A stretch of 64,000 bases of DNA from CAVRGQ01 sp963720785 (GCA_963720785.1 CAVRGQ010000003.1:1-64000), one strand, 5' to 3'; counted from the first letter of the stretch, positions 39,776 through 48,415 are shown. Numbers and translations are program-made. The notes: generated by a model not told the origin, from the sequence alone.

Positions 39776-41100
39776 CCCTCCCCATCGTCGCCGTCGTCGG
39801 CCGCCCGAACGTCGGCAAGTCCACCCTCGTGAACCGCATCGTCGGGCGCCGCGACGCGATCGTCGAGGAAAAGCCGGGCGTCACCCGCGACCGCAAGATG
39901 CTCGACGCCGAGTGGATCGGCCGTGAGTTCACCCTCGTCGACACCGGAGGTTGGTTGCTGCCCACCTCCGGCGACGGTTCCGAGAAGCTGGCGCAGAAGG
40001 TGAGCGCGCAGGCCGAGCGCGCCGTCGCCGACTGCGACGTCATTCTCTTCGTGGTCGACGTGAACGTCGGGATCACCGAGGAGGACGCGCAGGTCGCACG
40101 CATCCTGCAGCGCGCCAGGAAGCCGGTGCTGCTGGTCGCCAACAAGGTCGACGACGACAAGCGCGAGCTCAACGTGTGGGAGTTCGCCAAGTTCGGTCTG
40201 GGCGACCCGTGGCCGGTGTCGGCGATCCACGGCCGGGGGAGCGGTGACCTCCTCGACGCGTTGGTGGAGGCGCTCCCCGAGGAGCCGCCGGCCCCCGAGG
40301 TCGAGGAGTCGGGCGACAAGATCTTCTCCGTCGCCATCGTCGGCCGTCCCAACGTCGGCAAGTCCACCCTCTTCAACAAGATCGTCGGCGACGAGCGCTC
40401 GATCGTGCACGACATGCCCGGCACCACCCGCGACGCGGTCGACACGATCGTCGACACGGAAGACGGGCCGCTGCGCTTCGTCGACACCGCGGGCATGCGC
40501 CGGCGGGCCAAGATCGACGAGCCCACCGAGTACTACTCGTTGGTGCGCGCCCTGCAGGCGGTCGACCGCTCCGACGCCGCGCTGCTCGTGGTCGACGCCC
40601 ACGAGGGCGTGAGCCACCAGGACCAGCGCCTCGCCGAGCGCATCGACGCCGCCGGCACCGCCATCGTGATCGTGCTCAACAAGTGGGACCTCCTCGACGC
40701 CGAGGGCCGGGCCAAGGCCAAGATCGACGTCGCCGACCGGCTCGCCTTCCTCGGGTACGCCCCGGTGCTCACCGTGTCCGCGAAGACGGGCAAGACGATG
40801 CACAAGGTGCTCCCGGCGTTGCGCCAGGCCGAGGAGGCGTACCACCAGCGGGTGCCCACCGGGGCGCTGAACCGGGTGGTCCGCGAGGCTCAGCAGGCCC
40901 ACCCGGCGCCCGCGGGCAAGCGCCACCGCCCCCGCATCCTCTACGCCACCCAGGGCGCCAACGACCCGCCCACCTTCACGCTCTTCGCGACCCACGAGCT
41001 GCCGGCCACCTACCTGCGCTACATCGAACGCAAGATCCGTGAGTCGTTCGACCTCGGCCCCACGCCCATCAAGCTCCGGGTCCGCCGCCGCAACGACTGA
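39772..41100 (+). CDS. der: ribosome-assembly GTPase Der (EngA)
   Basis: 442 residues with two tandem GTPase domains and a KH-like C-terminus. G1 motifs GRPNVGKST occur twice (near residues 9 and 187). FTLVDTGGW and FVDTAGMRRR are the G3 regions, NKVDDD and NKWDLL the G4 motifs. The C-terminal part (RHRPRILYATQGANDPPTF) matches the KH domain. Der is needed for 50S maturation. ATG overlaps the DUF512 stop. Confidence 0.96.
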   Translation: MTLPIVAVVGRPNVGKSTLVNRIVGRRDAIVEEKPGVTRDRKMLDAEWIGREFTLVDTGGWLLPTSGDGSEKLAQKVSAQAERAVADCDVILFVVDVNVGITEEDAQVARILQRARKPVLLVANKVDDDKRELNVWEFAKFGLGDPWPVSAIHGRGSGDLLDALVEALPEEPPAPEVEESGDKIFSVAIVGRPNVGKSTLFNKIVGDERSIVHDMPGTTRDAVDTIVDTEDGPLRFVDTAGMRRRAKIDEPTEYYSLVRALQAVDRSDAALLVVDAHEGVSHQDQRLAERIDAAGTAIVIVLNKWDLLDAEGRAKAKIDVADRLAFLGYAPVLTVSAKTGKTMHKVLPALRQAEEAYHQRVPTGALNRVVREAQQAHPAPAGKRHRPRILYATQGANDPPTFTLFATHELPATYLRYIERKIRESFDLGPTPIKLRVRRRND

Positions 41101-41253
41101 TCGCCCGTGATCGGGCACTGATCGGCGATCGTCGGTGCTCGGCCGGCTCCTCGGCGGTGTCTTTGCCGAGTTCTGGCCTCAAGGCGAGCGGGGTCGCATG
41201 CCGACACTCCTCGGAGAGGCACCCGGGCAGGGGTGCCGGAATGGGACTCCGAG

Positions 41254-41979
41254 ATGCACGTGCTGGGCAGGCACAAGGTGCACGCGGAGCGTCGACGTCT
41301 CGTCGGCCGCTTCGGTGACCAGTGGCGCGGGCGGCTGAGCCGCCGACCCGGTCGCGCCCCTTCCCGGGGCCTCCTCTCGCAGGCCCGTGAGCGGGGTGCC
41401 GTCCTCGTCGAGGCCGCGATCCTCACGCCGGTCGTGCTCGCGCTGGTGTTCGGCACCATGGAGATGGGCTACGCCTTCTACGGCAAGCTCACCGTGAACC
41501 ACATGAGCGTGGCCGGCGCCCGCGCCGCGTCCGGCGGCGCCAACGACGTGCTGTCGGACTACAGCATGCTCCAAGCGGTGAAGTCGGCCGCCACGGGGAT
41601 GTCGAACAACGACATCTCGCTGGTGGTGGTGTACCGGGCCACGGGTCCGGGGGACCGCGTCCCGGACAACTGCCTGACCGCGTCGGTCACCAACACCTCC
41701 GTGAACCGCGGCTGCAACCGCTACGTCGCCGCCGACCTGTCACTGGACTCGACGCAGTTCGGCTGCGTCGGTCCGCCAGGACCGACGACCAAGAAGGACT
41801 CGTTCTGGTGTCCGACGACACGCAAGACCGCGTTGCTCGCCGACGCGGGCAACGGCCCTCCCGACTACGTGGGCGTGTACGTGAAGGGTGTCCACCACAA
41901 CCTGTTCGGAGTGTTCGGCGCCACCTTCACCTTCACCTCCGACACGGTGATCAAGATCGAGCCGAGGACGCTCCGATGA
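41254..41979 (+). CDS. TadE-like pilus/envelope protein 1
   Basis: 241 residues. RGAVLVEAAILTPVVLALVF (near residue 52) is the TadE signature: a membrane helix with an internal Glu, preceded by an Arg-rich N-terminal stretch. The remainder is extracytoplasmic with four cysteines (DNC, GCN, FGC, WCPTTR) that could form disulfides. GTG 41233 is an alternative start; neither has a clear RBS. The C-terminal half parallels the next gene (shared WCPTTR, then DYVGV), so the two are probably tandem duplicates. Tad minor pseudopilins assemble Flp pili, but no Tad ATPase lies in the window. Confidence 0.75.
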   Translation: MHVLGRHKVHAERRRLVGRFGDQWRGRLSRRPGRAPSRGLLSQARERGAVLVEAAILTPVVLALVFGTMEMGYAFYGKLTVNHMSVAGARAASGGANDVLSDYSMLQAVKSAATGMSNNDISLVVVYRATGPGDRVPDNCLTASVTNTSVNRGCNRYVAADLSLDSTQFGCVGPPGPTTKKDSFWCPTTRKTALLADAGNGPPDYVGVYVKGVHHNLFGVFGATFTFTSDTVIKIEPRTLR

Positions 41980-42575
41980 AGCTCACGCGGGCTCGGGCCC
42001 GTGCCTCCGACGAGCGCGGCGCCGCGCTGGTGGAGCTCGCGGTGATCCTGCCGCTGCTCCTCCTGATCGCCTTCGGCATCATCGAGTACGGCTCCGCCTG
42101 GAACCGCAAGCTCCAGATGGAGACGGCCGCGCGTGCCGGCGCCCGCGTCGGGAGCAGCCTCGGCAACACGCGCCTGGCCGACTACGGGCTCCTGCAGGGC
42201 GTGAAGTCGGCGATCACCCCCATCGGGCTGTCCAACGTCGACTACGTCGTGGTGTTCAAGTCGACCGCGACCAATGGCGCCCGCCCGACGGGCAGCTGCG
42301 CGAGCAGCACGCCGTCGTCGGTGACCGGTCAGTGCAACGTGTACACCGGCGCGCAGCTGCAGAGCCTCACGCAGTCGGACTTCGGCGGCACGACGAGTTG
42401 CAGCGGTACCTCACCGGATCGGTACTGGTGCCCGACGACGCGCCAGAACGTGCAGTCGATCGGAGCCGACTACGTCGGGGTGTGGATCAAGGCCCGCTAC
42501 ATCACCATCACCGGGCTGTTCAAGTCGCCGTTCTTCCTGACCTCCGCCGCGATCATGCGGCTCGAGCCGAAGTGA
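41976..42575 (+). CDS. TadE-like pilus/envelope protein 2
   Basis: 199 residues. RGAALVELAVILPLLLLIAF at about residue 14 is a classic TadE N-terminus, ending in GIIEYGSAWNRKLQMETAARAGA. The outer domain has cysteines in GSCASS, GQCNVY, SCSGT and YWCPTTRQ. The closing DYVGVWIKARY and FFLTSAAIMRLEP mirror DYVGVYVKG and FTSDTVIKIEP of the preceding protein. ATG overlaps the previous stop by 4 bp. Confidence 0.8.
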   Translation: MKLTRARARASDERGAALVELAVILPLLLLIAFGIIEYGSAWNRKLQMETAARAGARVGSSLGNTRLADYGLLQGVKSAITPIGLSNVDYVVVFKSTATNGARPTGSCASSTPSSVTGQCNVYTGAQLQSLTQSDFGGTTSCSGTSPDRYWCPTTRQNVQSIGADYVGVWIKARYITITGLFKSPFFLTSAAIMRLEPK

Positions 42576-42583
42576 GGTGTGAC

Positions 42584-44119
42584 GTGCGCGCCCGTGTGCA
42601 ACGACTGCGTGAGAGTCGCGGCGAGGTCGGCGGCGAGAGCGGCTTCGTCATGGTGTTCATCGCTCTCATGCTCACCGTGATGCTCGTGTTCGCCGCCTTC
42701 ACCATCGACTTCGGCAGCTGGTACACCCGCTCGGCCGAGCTCAAGCGCGCCGCCGACGCCGCCGCGCTCGCCGGTGTCGTGTGGATGCCCGAGTTCGACC
42801 AGGCCCAGCAGTACGCGCTCGCGACCGCGGCGAAGAACGGTTTCGTCAACGGCCAGAACAACATCGTCGTGTCGGTGGACGACGTCCCCGGCAACAACCG
42901 CCAGCTCAAGGTCTCCATCACCGACACCAAGGCCAAGCAGTTCTTCTCCAGGCTCGTCACGCAGAAGCAGAGCATCTCCCGCTCGTCGGTGGCCGAGTAC
43001 GTGATGCCGGTACCCCTCGGGAGTCCCAAGAACACGTTCGGCACCGGCGACCTGTTGAGCGGTGCTGACGAGGAGAACTTCTGGGCCGCGGTGAGCGGTT
43101 ACTGCTCCGGCCACGAGAGCGGTGACAAGAAGCTCGCGCGGAACGAGTCGTACAGCACGTCGTCGTCGGGCAGCGCGTGTAACAACGGTTCGCCCGCGAA
43201 CGACGACGACTACGACCCGCAGGGCTACCTCTACGCGATCGACCTGCCGGCGAACACCACATCGCTCAAGCTCGACGTGTACGACGCGGAGTACAACCGG
43301 AGCAACGCGTCGGACGCCGAGTTGGTGAACAACCAGACGATCAACACGACGTACCAGATCTACGACCGCAACGCGACGCCGCTCGACCTGTCGAACCTCA
43401 CGCTGTTGAGCACCGTGAACGTGCCCACGAACAGCGCCCCGTACGCGAACCAGTGGAAGAACCTCTACACGTGGTCCAACCCGAAGGCGGGTCAGTACTA
43501 CATACGGGTCCTCACGGATCCCGGGGACACCACGAACAGCCGTGGCTCCAATAGCTTCGCGCTGCGGGCCTACACCGGCAACTCCTTCGCGACCTGCACC
43601 ACGATCGTGGGCCAGACCGGCTACTCGGCGACGTGCCCACAGGTGCACGCAGTGAGCGACATGTCCATCTTCGCCAACGCCGCGGGCTCGAGCGCGTCCT
43701 TCTACCTGGCGCAGATCGATCCCATCCACGCAGGCAAGACGATGCGCGTGAACCTCTTCGATCCCGGGGAGGGCGCCTCGACCCTGCAGATCCTCGACCC
43801 GAACGGCAACCCTGCGACGTTCTCGTGGAGCACGCCGTGCAACCCGCCGACGCCGCCGTCGGGCAGCTGCAGCGGGACCGGGGTCAACACGCTCAACGTC
43901 TCCGGCACCGGGACCCAGCCCTACACCGGGCTGCTCTCGACCAGCAAGTACAACGACCGGTACCTCACGATCGACATCCCGCTGCCGGCCAACTACACGA
44001 CGGTGTACGGCGGCAAGGTCTGGTGGAAGGTGAAGTACACGACCACGTCGTCGTCGGTGACGGACCGCACGACGTGGTCGGTGAACATCGTGGGTGACCC
44101 CGTCCACCTCCTCCAGTGA
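42584..44119 (+). CDS. TadG-like secreted protein with β-rich C-terminal region
   Basis: 511 residues. The N-terminal helix GFVMVFIALMLTVMLVFAAF followed by TIDFGSWYTRSAELKRAADA is the Tad-like (TadG) signature. The remaining 400 residues are Ser/Thr/Asn-rich and β-strand-like. YYIRVLTDPGDTT and FALRAYTG recall pre-peptidase C-terminal (PPC) domains found on secreted proteins. GTG start 8 bp after the TadE-2 stop, with gaggtg as weak RBS. Lower GC at many third positions (aac, gac) than in core genes is mild. Probably surface-exposed; exact role unknown. Confidence 0.75.
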   Translation: MRARVQRLRESRGEVGGESGFVMVFIALMLTVMLVFAAFTIDFGSWYTRSAELKRAADAAALAGVVWMPEFDQAQQYALATAAKNGFVNGQNNIVVSVDDVPGNNRQLKVSITDTKAKQFFSRLVTQKQSISRSSVAEYVMPVPLGSPKNTFGTGDLLSGADEENFWAAVSGYCSGHESGDKKLARNESYSTSSSGSACNNGSPANDDDYDPQGYLYAIDLPANTTSLKLDVYDAEYNRSNASDAELVNNQTINTTYQIYDRNATPLDLSNLTLLSTVNVPTNSAPYANQWKNLYTWSNPKAGQYYIRVLTDPGDTTNSRGSNSFALRAYTGNSFATCTTIVGQTGYSATCPQVHAVSDMSIFANAAGSSASFYLAQIDPIHAGKTMRVNLFDPGEGASTLQILDPNGNPATFSWSTPCNPPTPPSGSCSGTGVNTLNVSGTGTQPYTGLLSTSKYNDRYLTIDIPLPANYTTVYGGKVWWKVKYTTTSSSVTDRTTWSVNIVGDPVHLLQ

Positions 44120-44158
44120 CGTAGCTCCGCACAGTCCCACCCGCGCCTGACCGGCGCT

Positions 44159-44207
44159 CCCAGATCCGCGCCCAGATCCGCGCCCCAGATCCGCGCCCCA
44201 GATCCGG
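44159..44207 (+). repeat. four tandem CCCAGATCCGCG units
   Basis: Units of 12, 12, 13 and 12 bp start at 44159, 44171, 44183 and 44196, just after the TadG-like stop. The third and fourth units gain one C. Noncoding on both strands as far as I can see. Confidence 0.88.
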
Positions 44208-44233
44208 CCAGGCATGCACGCCCCGGTCGTCTG

Positions 44234-44265
44234 CGCCCCCGGGTGGCACTCGCCGCCCGGGGGCG
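44234..44265 (+). terminator. GC-rich hairpin after the Tad cluster
   Basis: CGCCCCCGGG (44234–44243) pairs with CCCGGGGGCG (44256–44265) around a 12-nt loop. No T-run. Lies after the TadG-like gene and directly before the zinc-ribbon gene. Confidence 0.65.
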
Positions 44266-44272
44266 TGGTGTT

Positions 44273-44596
44273 ATGTGGGGCGTGCCCTGGTGCGACACCT
44301 GCGACCGCTTCCTCTCACCGTCGACGGTGCACACCGACGGCACCTGCCCCACGTGCGGCCGCACCGTCGACCCGGGTCAGGCGCACGCGCCCACGGAGAC
44401 GCCGGCCGACGACCCGCCCACGCCGGCCGAGCGGGCCGCGAGCGAGCCGGTCGTGAACGTCTACGGCGAGCCGATCGACGTCGACGACGACGAGAAGCTC
44501 CCGCTCCCGTGGCACCTGAAGCTCCTCGCGGGCGCGCTCGCCGTGTACCTCGGCTACCGGTTCCTCCAGGGCATCGAGTGGGTCTTCGGGAAGTAG
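44273..44596 (+). CDS. zinc-ribbon single-pass membrane protein
   Basis: 107 residues, not assigned to a named family. CDTC near residue 8 and CPTCG near residue 25 form a CxxC…CxxC zinc ribbon. A Pro/Ala/Thr-rich linker follows, then an acidic VDDDEK patch and one C-terminal membrane helix (LKLLAGALAVYLGYRFLQ). Topology would keep the ribbon in the cytoplasm. ATG 44273 chosen; GTG 44282 is also in frame. The tRNA-Pro gene follows 56 bp downstream. Confidence 0.65.
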   Translation: MWGVPWCDTCDRFLSPSTVHTDGTCPTCGRTVDPGQAHAPTETPADDPPTPAERAASEPVVNVYGEPIDVDDDEKLPLPWHLKLLAGALAVYLGYRFLQGIEWVFGK

Positions 44597-44652
44597 ACCC
44601 CACTACACTGCGCCTCGCGTCCGGGCCAGGGACACCTGGTACAGGCGATGAA

Positions 44653-44727
44653 CGGGCTGTGGCGCAGCTTGGTTAGCGCGTCGGTCTGGGGGACCGAAGG
44701 TCCCGGGTTCAAGTCCCGGCAGCCCGA
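44653..44727 (+). tRNA. tRNA-Pro (anticodon GGG)
   Basis: A 75-nt cloverleaf without encoded CCA. Acceptor CGGGCTG/CAGCCCG with discriminator A, D stem GCGC/GCGC, anticodon stem TCGGT/ACCGA around loop CTGGGGG (anticodon GGG, reading CCC and CCU), T arm CCGGG-TTCAAGT-CCCGG. A candidate -10 box TACACT lies at 44604–44609, and a small hairpin CGAGGA/TCCTCG at 44733–44757 may end the transcript. Confidence 0.95.
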
Positions 44728-44802
44728 CCCCTCGAGGATTCCTTCACCGGGTCCTCGCGTCGTCCGCGGCCGGGACCCGTGAAAACATCTACATCTCAGG
44801 GC

Positions 44803-44846
44803 TAGGGTTCCCGTCGTCCCGAGCACGTCGCCGACGGAGGCCGTCC
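44803..44846 (+). promoter_or_regulatory. promoter and leader of the DUF35–thiolase operon
   Basis: TAGGGT at 44803–44808 is a plausible -10 box, with a leader of about 30 nt ending in a clear GGAGG ribosome site before ATG 44847. This is a conventional, leadered arrangement. Confidence 0.45.
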
Positions 44847-45266
44847 ATGCAGAAGCCGATCGCCGAGATCTTCACCTGGCCGTCGGAGAGCCCGCAGCTC
44901 ATCGGCACGAAGTGCGACGACTGCGGCGCCGTCACGTTCCCGGCGCAGACCCGCTGCGCCCGGTGCAGCAGCCCGAAGATGACGGAGCTCCTGCTCCCGA
45001 CCCGGGGTACGGTCATCGCCTGGACCACGCAGGGCTTCCCGCCGAAGCCGGGCTTCCAGGGCGACGCCACCGGCAAGAACTTCCAGCCCTTCGGTGTCGG
45101 CCTCGTGCAGTTGGGCGACGTCGTCCGCGTCGAGGCCCGCCTCTCGGAGAACGATCCCGAGAAGCTCGCGTTCGGCCAGGAGGTCGAGTTGCGCATCGTC
45201 CCGTTCTTCACCGACGAGAACGGCGACGAGATCATGACGTTCGAGTTCGCGCCCGTCGGCGCCTGA
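44847..45266 (+). CDS. Zn-ribbon OB-fold protein (DUF35) accessory to thiolase
   Basis: 139 residues. The rubredoxin-like ribbon is CDDC–x10–CARC (residues about 23–38). An OB fold follows (GTVIAWTTQG, VGLVQLGDVVRVEARL, VELRIVPFF). DUF35 proteins pair with thiolase-like partners, for example in steroid side-chain and HMG-CoA metabolism, probably passing acyl-CoA. The thiolase-like gene is 16 bp downstream, supporting a two-protein complex. Confidence 0.87.
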   Translation: MQKPIAEIFTWPSESPQLIGTKCDDCGAVTFPAQTRCARCSSPKMTELLLPTRGTVIAWTTQGFPPKPGFQGDATGKNFQPFGVGLVQLGDVVRVEARLSENDPEKLAFGQEVELRIVPFFTDENGDEIMTFEFAPVGA

Positions 45267-45282
45267 TCGAGGAGTTCCCAGG

Positions 45283-46428
45283 ATGACTGACGTAGCGATC
45301 ATCGGAGTCGGGCTCCACCCGTTCGGGCGCCACGGCGACAAGACCGCGTTCCAGATGGGTGCCGAGGCCATCGAGGAGGCGCTCGCCGACGCGGGCGCCG
45401 AGTGGAAGGACGTCCAGTACGCCGCGGGTGGAGCGTGGACGGTCGCCCAGCCCGACGCGGTCACCGGCCTGCTCGGCCTGACCGGCATCCCGTTCCACAA
45501 CGTGTTCAACGCGTGCGCCACCGGCGCGAGCGCGGTCGAGGCCGCAGCCACCGCGATCAAGGTCGGCAACGCCGACATCGCGCTCGCCGTCGGCATGGAC
45601 AAGCACCCGCGTGGCGCGTTCGTGGAGCCCCCGGGCCTCTGCAACATGCCCGACTGGTACGCGGACAACGGGCAGTACGTCACCACCAAATTCTTCGGCA
45701 TGAAGATCAACAAGTACTGCCACGACTACGGCATCTCGCAGCGCACCCTCGCGCGCGCCGCGGCCAAGGGTTACCGCAACGGCTCGCTCAACCCGAAGGC
45801 GTTCCGGCGCAACCCGATGACCGAGGACGAGATCCTCGAGTCGCCGATGCTCAACTACCCGCTCACCGCCTACATGTTCTGTGCACCCGACGAAGGTGCG
45901 GCGGCGGTGCTGATGAGCCGCGCCGACAAGGCGCACGAGTACACCGACACGCCGATCTTCCTGCAGGCCACGCAGTTGCGCACGAAGCAGTACGGCGCGT
46001 ACGAGGTGAACACCACGTACGCCCCGGTCGACGAAGACGTCGCGCCCACCGTGCACGCGTCGCGTGCGGCCTACGAGGAGGCGGGCATCGGCCCCGAGGA
46101 CGTCGACGTCCGCCAGCTCCAGGACACCGACGCCGGCGCCGAGGTGATGCACCTCGCGGAGAACGGCTTCTGCAACCACGGTGACCAGGAGCAGCTCTAT
46201 GCCGACCACGCCCTCGACATCACCGGCCCGCTGCCCACCAACACCGACGGCGGCCTCATCGCCAACGGCGAGCCGATCGGTGCGTCGGGGCTGCGCCAGG
46301 TCTACGAGCTGGTCACCCAGCTCAAGGGCCGCGCCGGCGACCGCCAGGTGCAGGGCGACCCGCGCGTGGGCTACGCCCAGGTCTACGGGGCCCCTGGCAC
46401 CGCCGCGGTCACGATCCTGTCCAAGTAG
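45283..46428 (+). CDS. thiolase-fold acyl-CoA acetyltransferase / lipid-transfer-like protein
   Basis: 381 residues of the SCP-x/thiolase group. The nucleophile Cys is in FNACATGASAVEAA (near residue 83), followed by ALAVGMDKHPRGAF. The His region appears as NTDGGLIANGEPIGASGLRQ. The second thiolase Cys near the C-terminus is not evident: the end reads GYAQVYGAPGTAAVTIL. This is usual for the DUF35-associated branch and suggests retro-aldol or thiolysis chemistry on a bulky acyl-CoA. Substrate unknown. Partner: the DUF35 protein just upstream. Confidence 0.87.
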   Translation: MTDVAIIGVGLHPFGRHGDKTAFQMGAEAIEEALADAGAEWKDVQYAAGGAWTVAQPDAVTGLLGLTGIPFHNVFNACATGASAVEAAATAIKVGNADIALAVGMDKHPRGAFVEPPGLCNMPDWYADNGQYVTTKFFGMKINKYCHDYGISQRTLARAAAKGYRNGSLNPKAFRRNPMTEDEILESPMLNYPLTAYMFCAPDEGAAAVLMSRADKAHEYTDTPIFLQATQLRTKQYGAYEVNTTYAPVDEDVAPTVHASRAAYEEAGIGPEDVDVRQLQDTDAGAEVMHLAENGFCNHGDQEQLYADHALDITGPLPTNTDGGLIANGEPIGASGLRQVYELVTQLKGRAGDRQVQGDPRVGYAQVYGAPGTAAVTILSK

Positions 46429-46517
46429 CCCGGGAACGGATGCAACCTTCGAGTCGTTGAACGAGTCGGATCCCGCACAGCGGGACGGAACGACTGCAGA
46501 GACTCGGAGGAGCAGCC

Positions 46518-46643
46518 ATGGCGAAGGTGATGCAGGGCTTGCAGCGCATGAGTCGGGCGATGGTCCGGCACCTGCCCGAGAAGCCCTACCCGAGCGACCA
46601 CCCGTGGTCGCAGCACCACGACCAGGGCCGACCGCGGGGCTGA
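46518..46643 (+). CDS. 41-residue basic protein, unrecognised
   Basis: ATG 46518 with an excellent ribosome site (CGGAGGAGCAGCC) opens a 41-residue ORF. It starts MAKVMQGLQRMSRAMVRHLP, an amphipathic basic helix, and ends in a His/Pro/Gln-rich tail (HPWSQHHDQGRPRG). Placed 89 bp after the thiolase and directly before a strong terminator, it is probably the last gene of that operon. I do not recognise a family. The RBS and terminator are the main evidence that it is real. Confidence 0.55.
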   Translation: MAKVMQGLQRMSRAMVRHLPEKPYPSDHPWSQHHDQGRPRG

Positions 46644-46674
46644 CCCACGGCTGACCCGGTCCCGAACCGAACCC

Positions 46675-46705
46675 ACGAGGCCCCGGCTCCCCGCCGGGGC
46701 CTCGT
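46675..46705 (+). terminator. 13-bp hairpin terminator after the thiolase operon
   Basis: ACGAGGCCCCGGC (46675–46687) pairs perfectly with GCCGGGGCCTCGT (46693–46705), loop TCCCC. No T-run. Confidence 0.82.
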
Positions 46706-46771
46706 CGCGTGGTCCCGGTTCGGCGATCCTCGGCTACAGCCCCTCCGGAACCGGGTCGATGACCCTTGTCC

Positions 46772-48382
46772 ATGGCTTCCACGCTGGTCGACGCGCGTCC
46801 TGCACCCGGGACGGAGCCGTCGTGCCCGACGCCGGGTGACGAAACCGTTGCCGCGGCCCAGCCGGCGTGGTGGGCGCCCGCGCTGATCCTCGTCGCCGCG
46901 AGCGCGTTGCTGGCGGTCTGCATCGGCGCCCACGCGATGTGGTTCGACGAGGTGCAGGCGTGGAACATCGCCCGGGCCAGCCATTCGCTCGGCGACCTCT
47001 TCGCCAACCTCCGCTACGAGGGCCACCCCGTCGTCTGGTACCTGCCGCTGTTCGCGTTGACCCGTGTCACCGGCAACCCGCGCGCGATGCAGGCGCTCGA
47101 GTGGGCCATCGTCACCGCCACCTACGCGGTGATCCTGTTCAAGGCGCCGTTCCGACTCGGGGTGCGCGCCGCGATCATCGGCGGCTACTTCGTCACCTAC
47201 GAGTACGGCGTGATCAGCCGCTCGTACAGCCTCGAGCTGCTGTTCCTCGTGGGCGCGCTCGTGCTGCTCGCCCGCCCGCGTCCGGCGTGGGGGCGCGTCG
47301 CGGTGTTGCTCGTGCTCCTCACGTGGACGAGCCTCGCCGGCGGGGTGCTCGCCATTGCCCTCGGGCTCGTGCTCGGCGCCGAAGCGCTCCGGCAACGGAA
47401 GGCCGGCGCAACCCGTCGGGTCTGGCGTTCGCCGATGTCGACCGGCGTCGTCGCGATCGGTTCCGCGCTGGCCGCCGCAGTCGTCTGCATCCCGCCGTCC
47501 GATTACCACAGCTTCGCCCTCGGGATCCCGAGCACGCCACTCACCACCTTCTCGTCGGACCGCTTCCTCGTCGCCCTCTCGGGACCCTGGCGCGGGCTCG
47601 TGCCGCTGCCGAGTGGCATCGGTCGCTGGAACACCAACCTCCTCGACACGTTCCCACAGTCGGTCGCGATCGAGGCGCTGCTCGGCGTCGCGCTCGCCGT
47701 CGCGGTCGCAGTGGCACTGCGTCACCACCGCGTCGCCTTCCGCGTGTGGGTCCTCGGCGCGCTCGGCTACCTGGCGTTCTCGTATGTGGTCGTGCTGCCT
47801 GACCGCTCGCACTACGCGGGGGAGTGGTTCGTGCTCTTCCTCGCCGCGGTGTGGTTCGCGGCTGCGCCTCCGGGCGAAGCCCGCACCGAGACCGACCCGC
47901 TCCGGCTGCGCGGCGGCTCCGCCCTCACACTCGGCGCCGTCGTGGTGATCGTGCTGGGTGCGCAGATCCTCGCCACCGTGGCGATCCTGCCGGACCAGAC
48001 CCTGCACGAGTTCGCGCCCAACCGTTTGCTCACGGCCACGGCCACCGCGCACGGCCTGCAGCGCGACGTCGTGAGCGCGCAGGACCTCGACGCGGTGACG
48101 ATGGCGGCGTACCTCGAGCAGCCCGTGTACTCCATCGCCCGCGGCACCGACATCGAGTTCTTCCCGAACGACGAGCGTGAAGCGCGCGGTTACGCCAACC
48201 TCACGAACGCCCGCATCGTGTGCCGAGCCGCGTCGATCGCGAAGCAGCGCCGGCACGCCGTCGCCCTCGTCACCGACCGATCGCTCGACGCGCCGACGGG
48301 AATGACGTTGCTGCGCACCTCCCACGGCGTGACCCTCTGGCAGGTCGACCCCGGCACCGCCGCCACTGCTTGCCCCGGATGA
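46772..48382 (+). CDS. GT-C type polytopic glycosyltransferase-like protein
   Basis: 536 residues with about ten membrane helices. Between helices 1 and 2, AMWFDEVQAWNIARAS carries the acidic motif typical of GT-C enzymes that use polyprenyl-phosphate sugars. FANLRYEGHPVVWYLPLFAL fits the next loop. A C-terminal extracytoplasmic domain of about 140 residues has QDLDAVTMAAYL and TGMTLLRTSHGVTLW. Acceptor unknown. ATG 46772 chosen over TTG 46766. The frame is intact, unlike the other GT-C gene at 22–23.6 kb. Confidence 0.75.
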   Translation: MASTLVDARPAPGTEPSCPTPGDETVAAAQPAWWAPALILVAASALLAVCIGAHAMWFDEVQAWNIARASHSLGDLFANLRYEGHPVVWYLPLFALTRVTGNPRAMQALEWAIVTATYAVILFKAPFRLGVRAAIIGGYFVTYEYGVISRSYSLELLFLVGALVLLARPRPAWGRVAVLLVLLTWTSLAGGVLAIALGLVLGAEALRQRKAGATRRVWRSPMSTGVVAIGSALAAAVVCIPPSDYHSFALGIPSTPLTTFSSDRFLVALSGPWRGLVPLPSGIGRWNTNLLDTFPQSVAIEALLGVALAVAVAVALRHHRVAFRVWVLGALGYLAFSYVVVLPDRSHYAGEWFVLFLAAVWFAAAPPGEARTETDPLRLRGGSALTLGAVVVIVLGAQILATVAILPDQTLHEFAPNRLLTATATAHGLQRDVVSAQDLDAVTMAAYLEQPVYSIARGTDIEFFPNDEREARGYANLTNARIVCRAASIAKQRRHAVALVTDRSLDAPTGMTLLRTSHGVTLWQVDPGTAATACPG

Positions 48383-48415
48383 TCCGCTGCGTTCCTCGGA
48401 ACGCATCTTGGATCA
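48380..48415 (+). terminator. nested hairpin between convergent genes
   Basis: Outer arms TGATCC (48380–48385) and GGATCA (48410–48415) enclose TGCGTTC-CTCG-GAACGCA. It starts at the stop codon of the GT-C gene and faces the 3' end of the enoyl-CoA hydratase gene. Confidence 0.65.

Noticed and set aside
44733..44757. Strong terminator after tRNA-Pro
   Set aside because: Only a 6-bp stem with a 13-nt loop and no T-run; mentioned with the tRNA but too weak for a separate feature.
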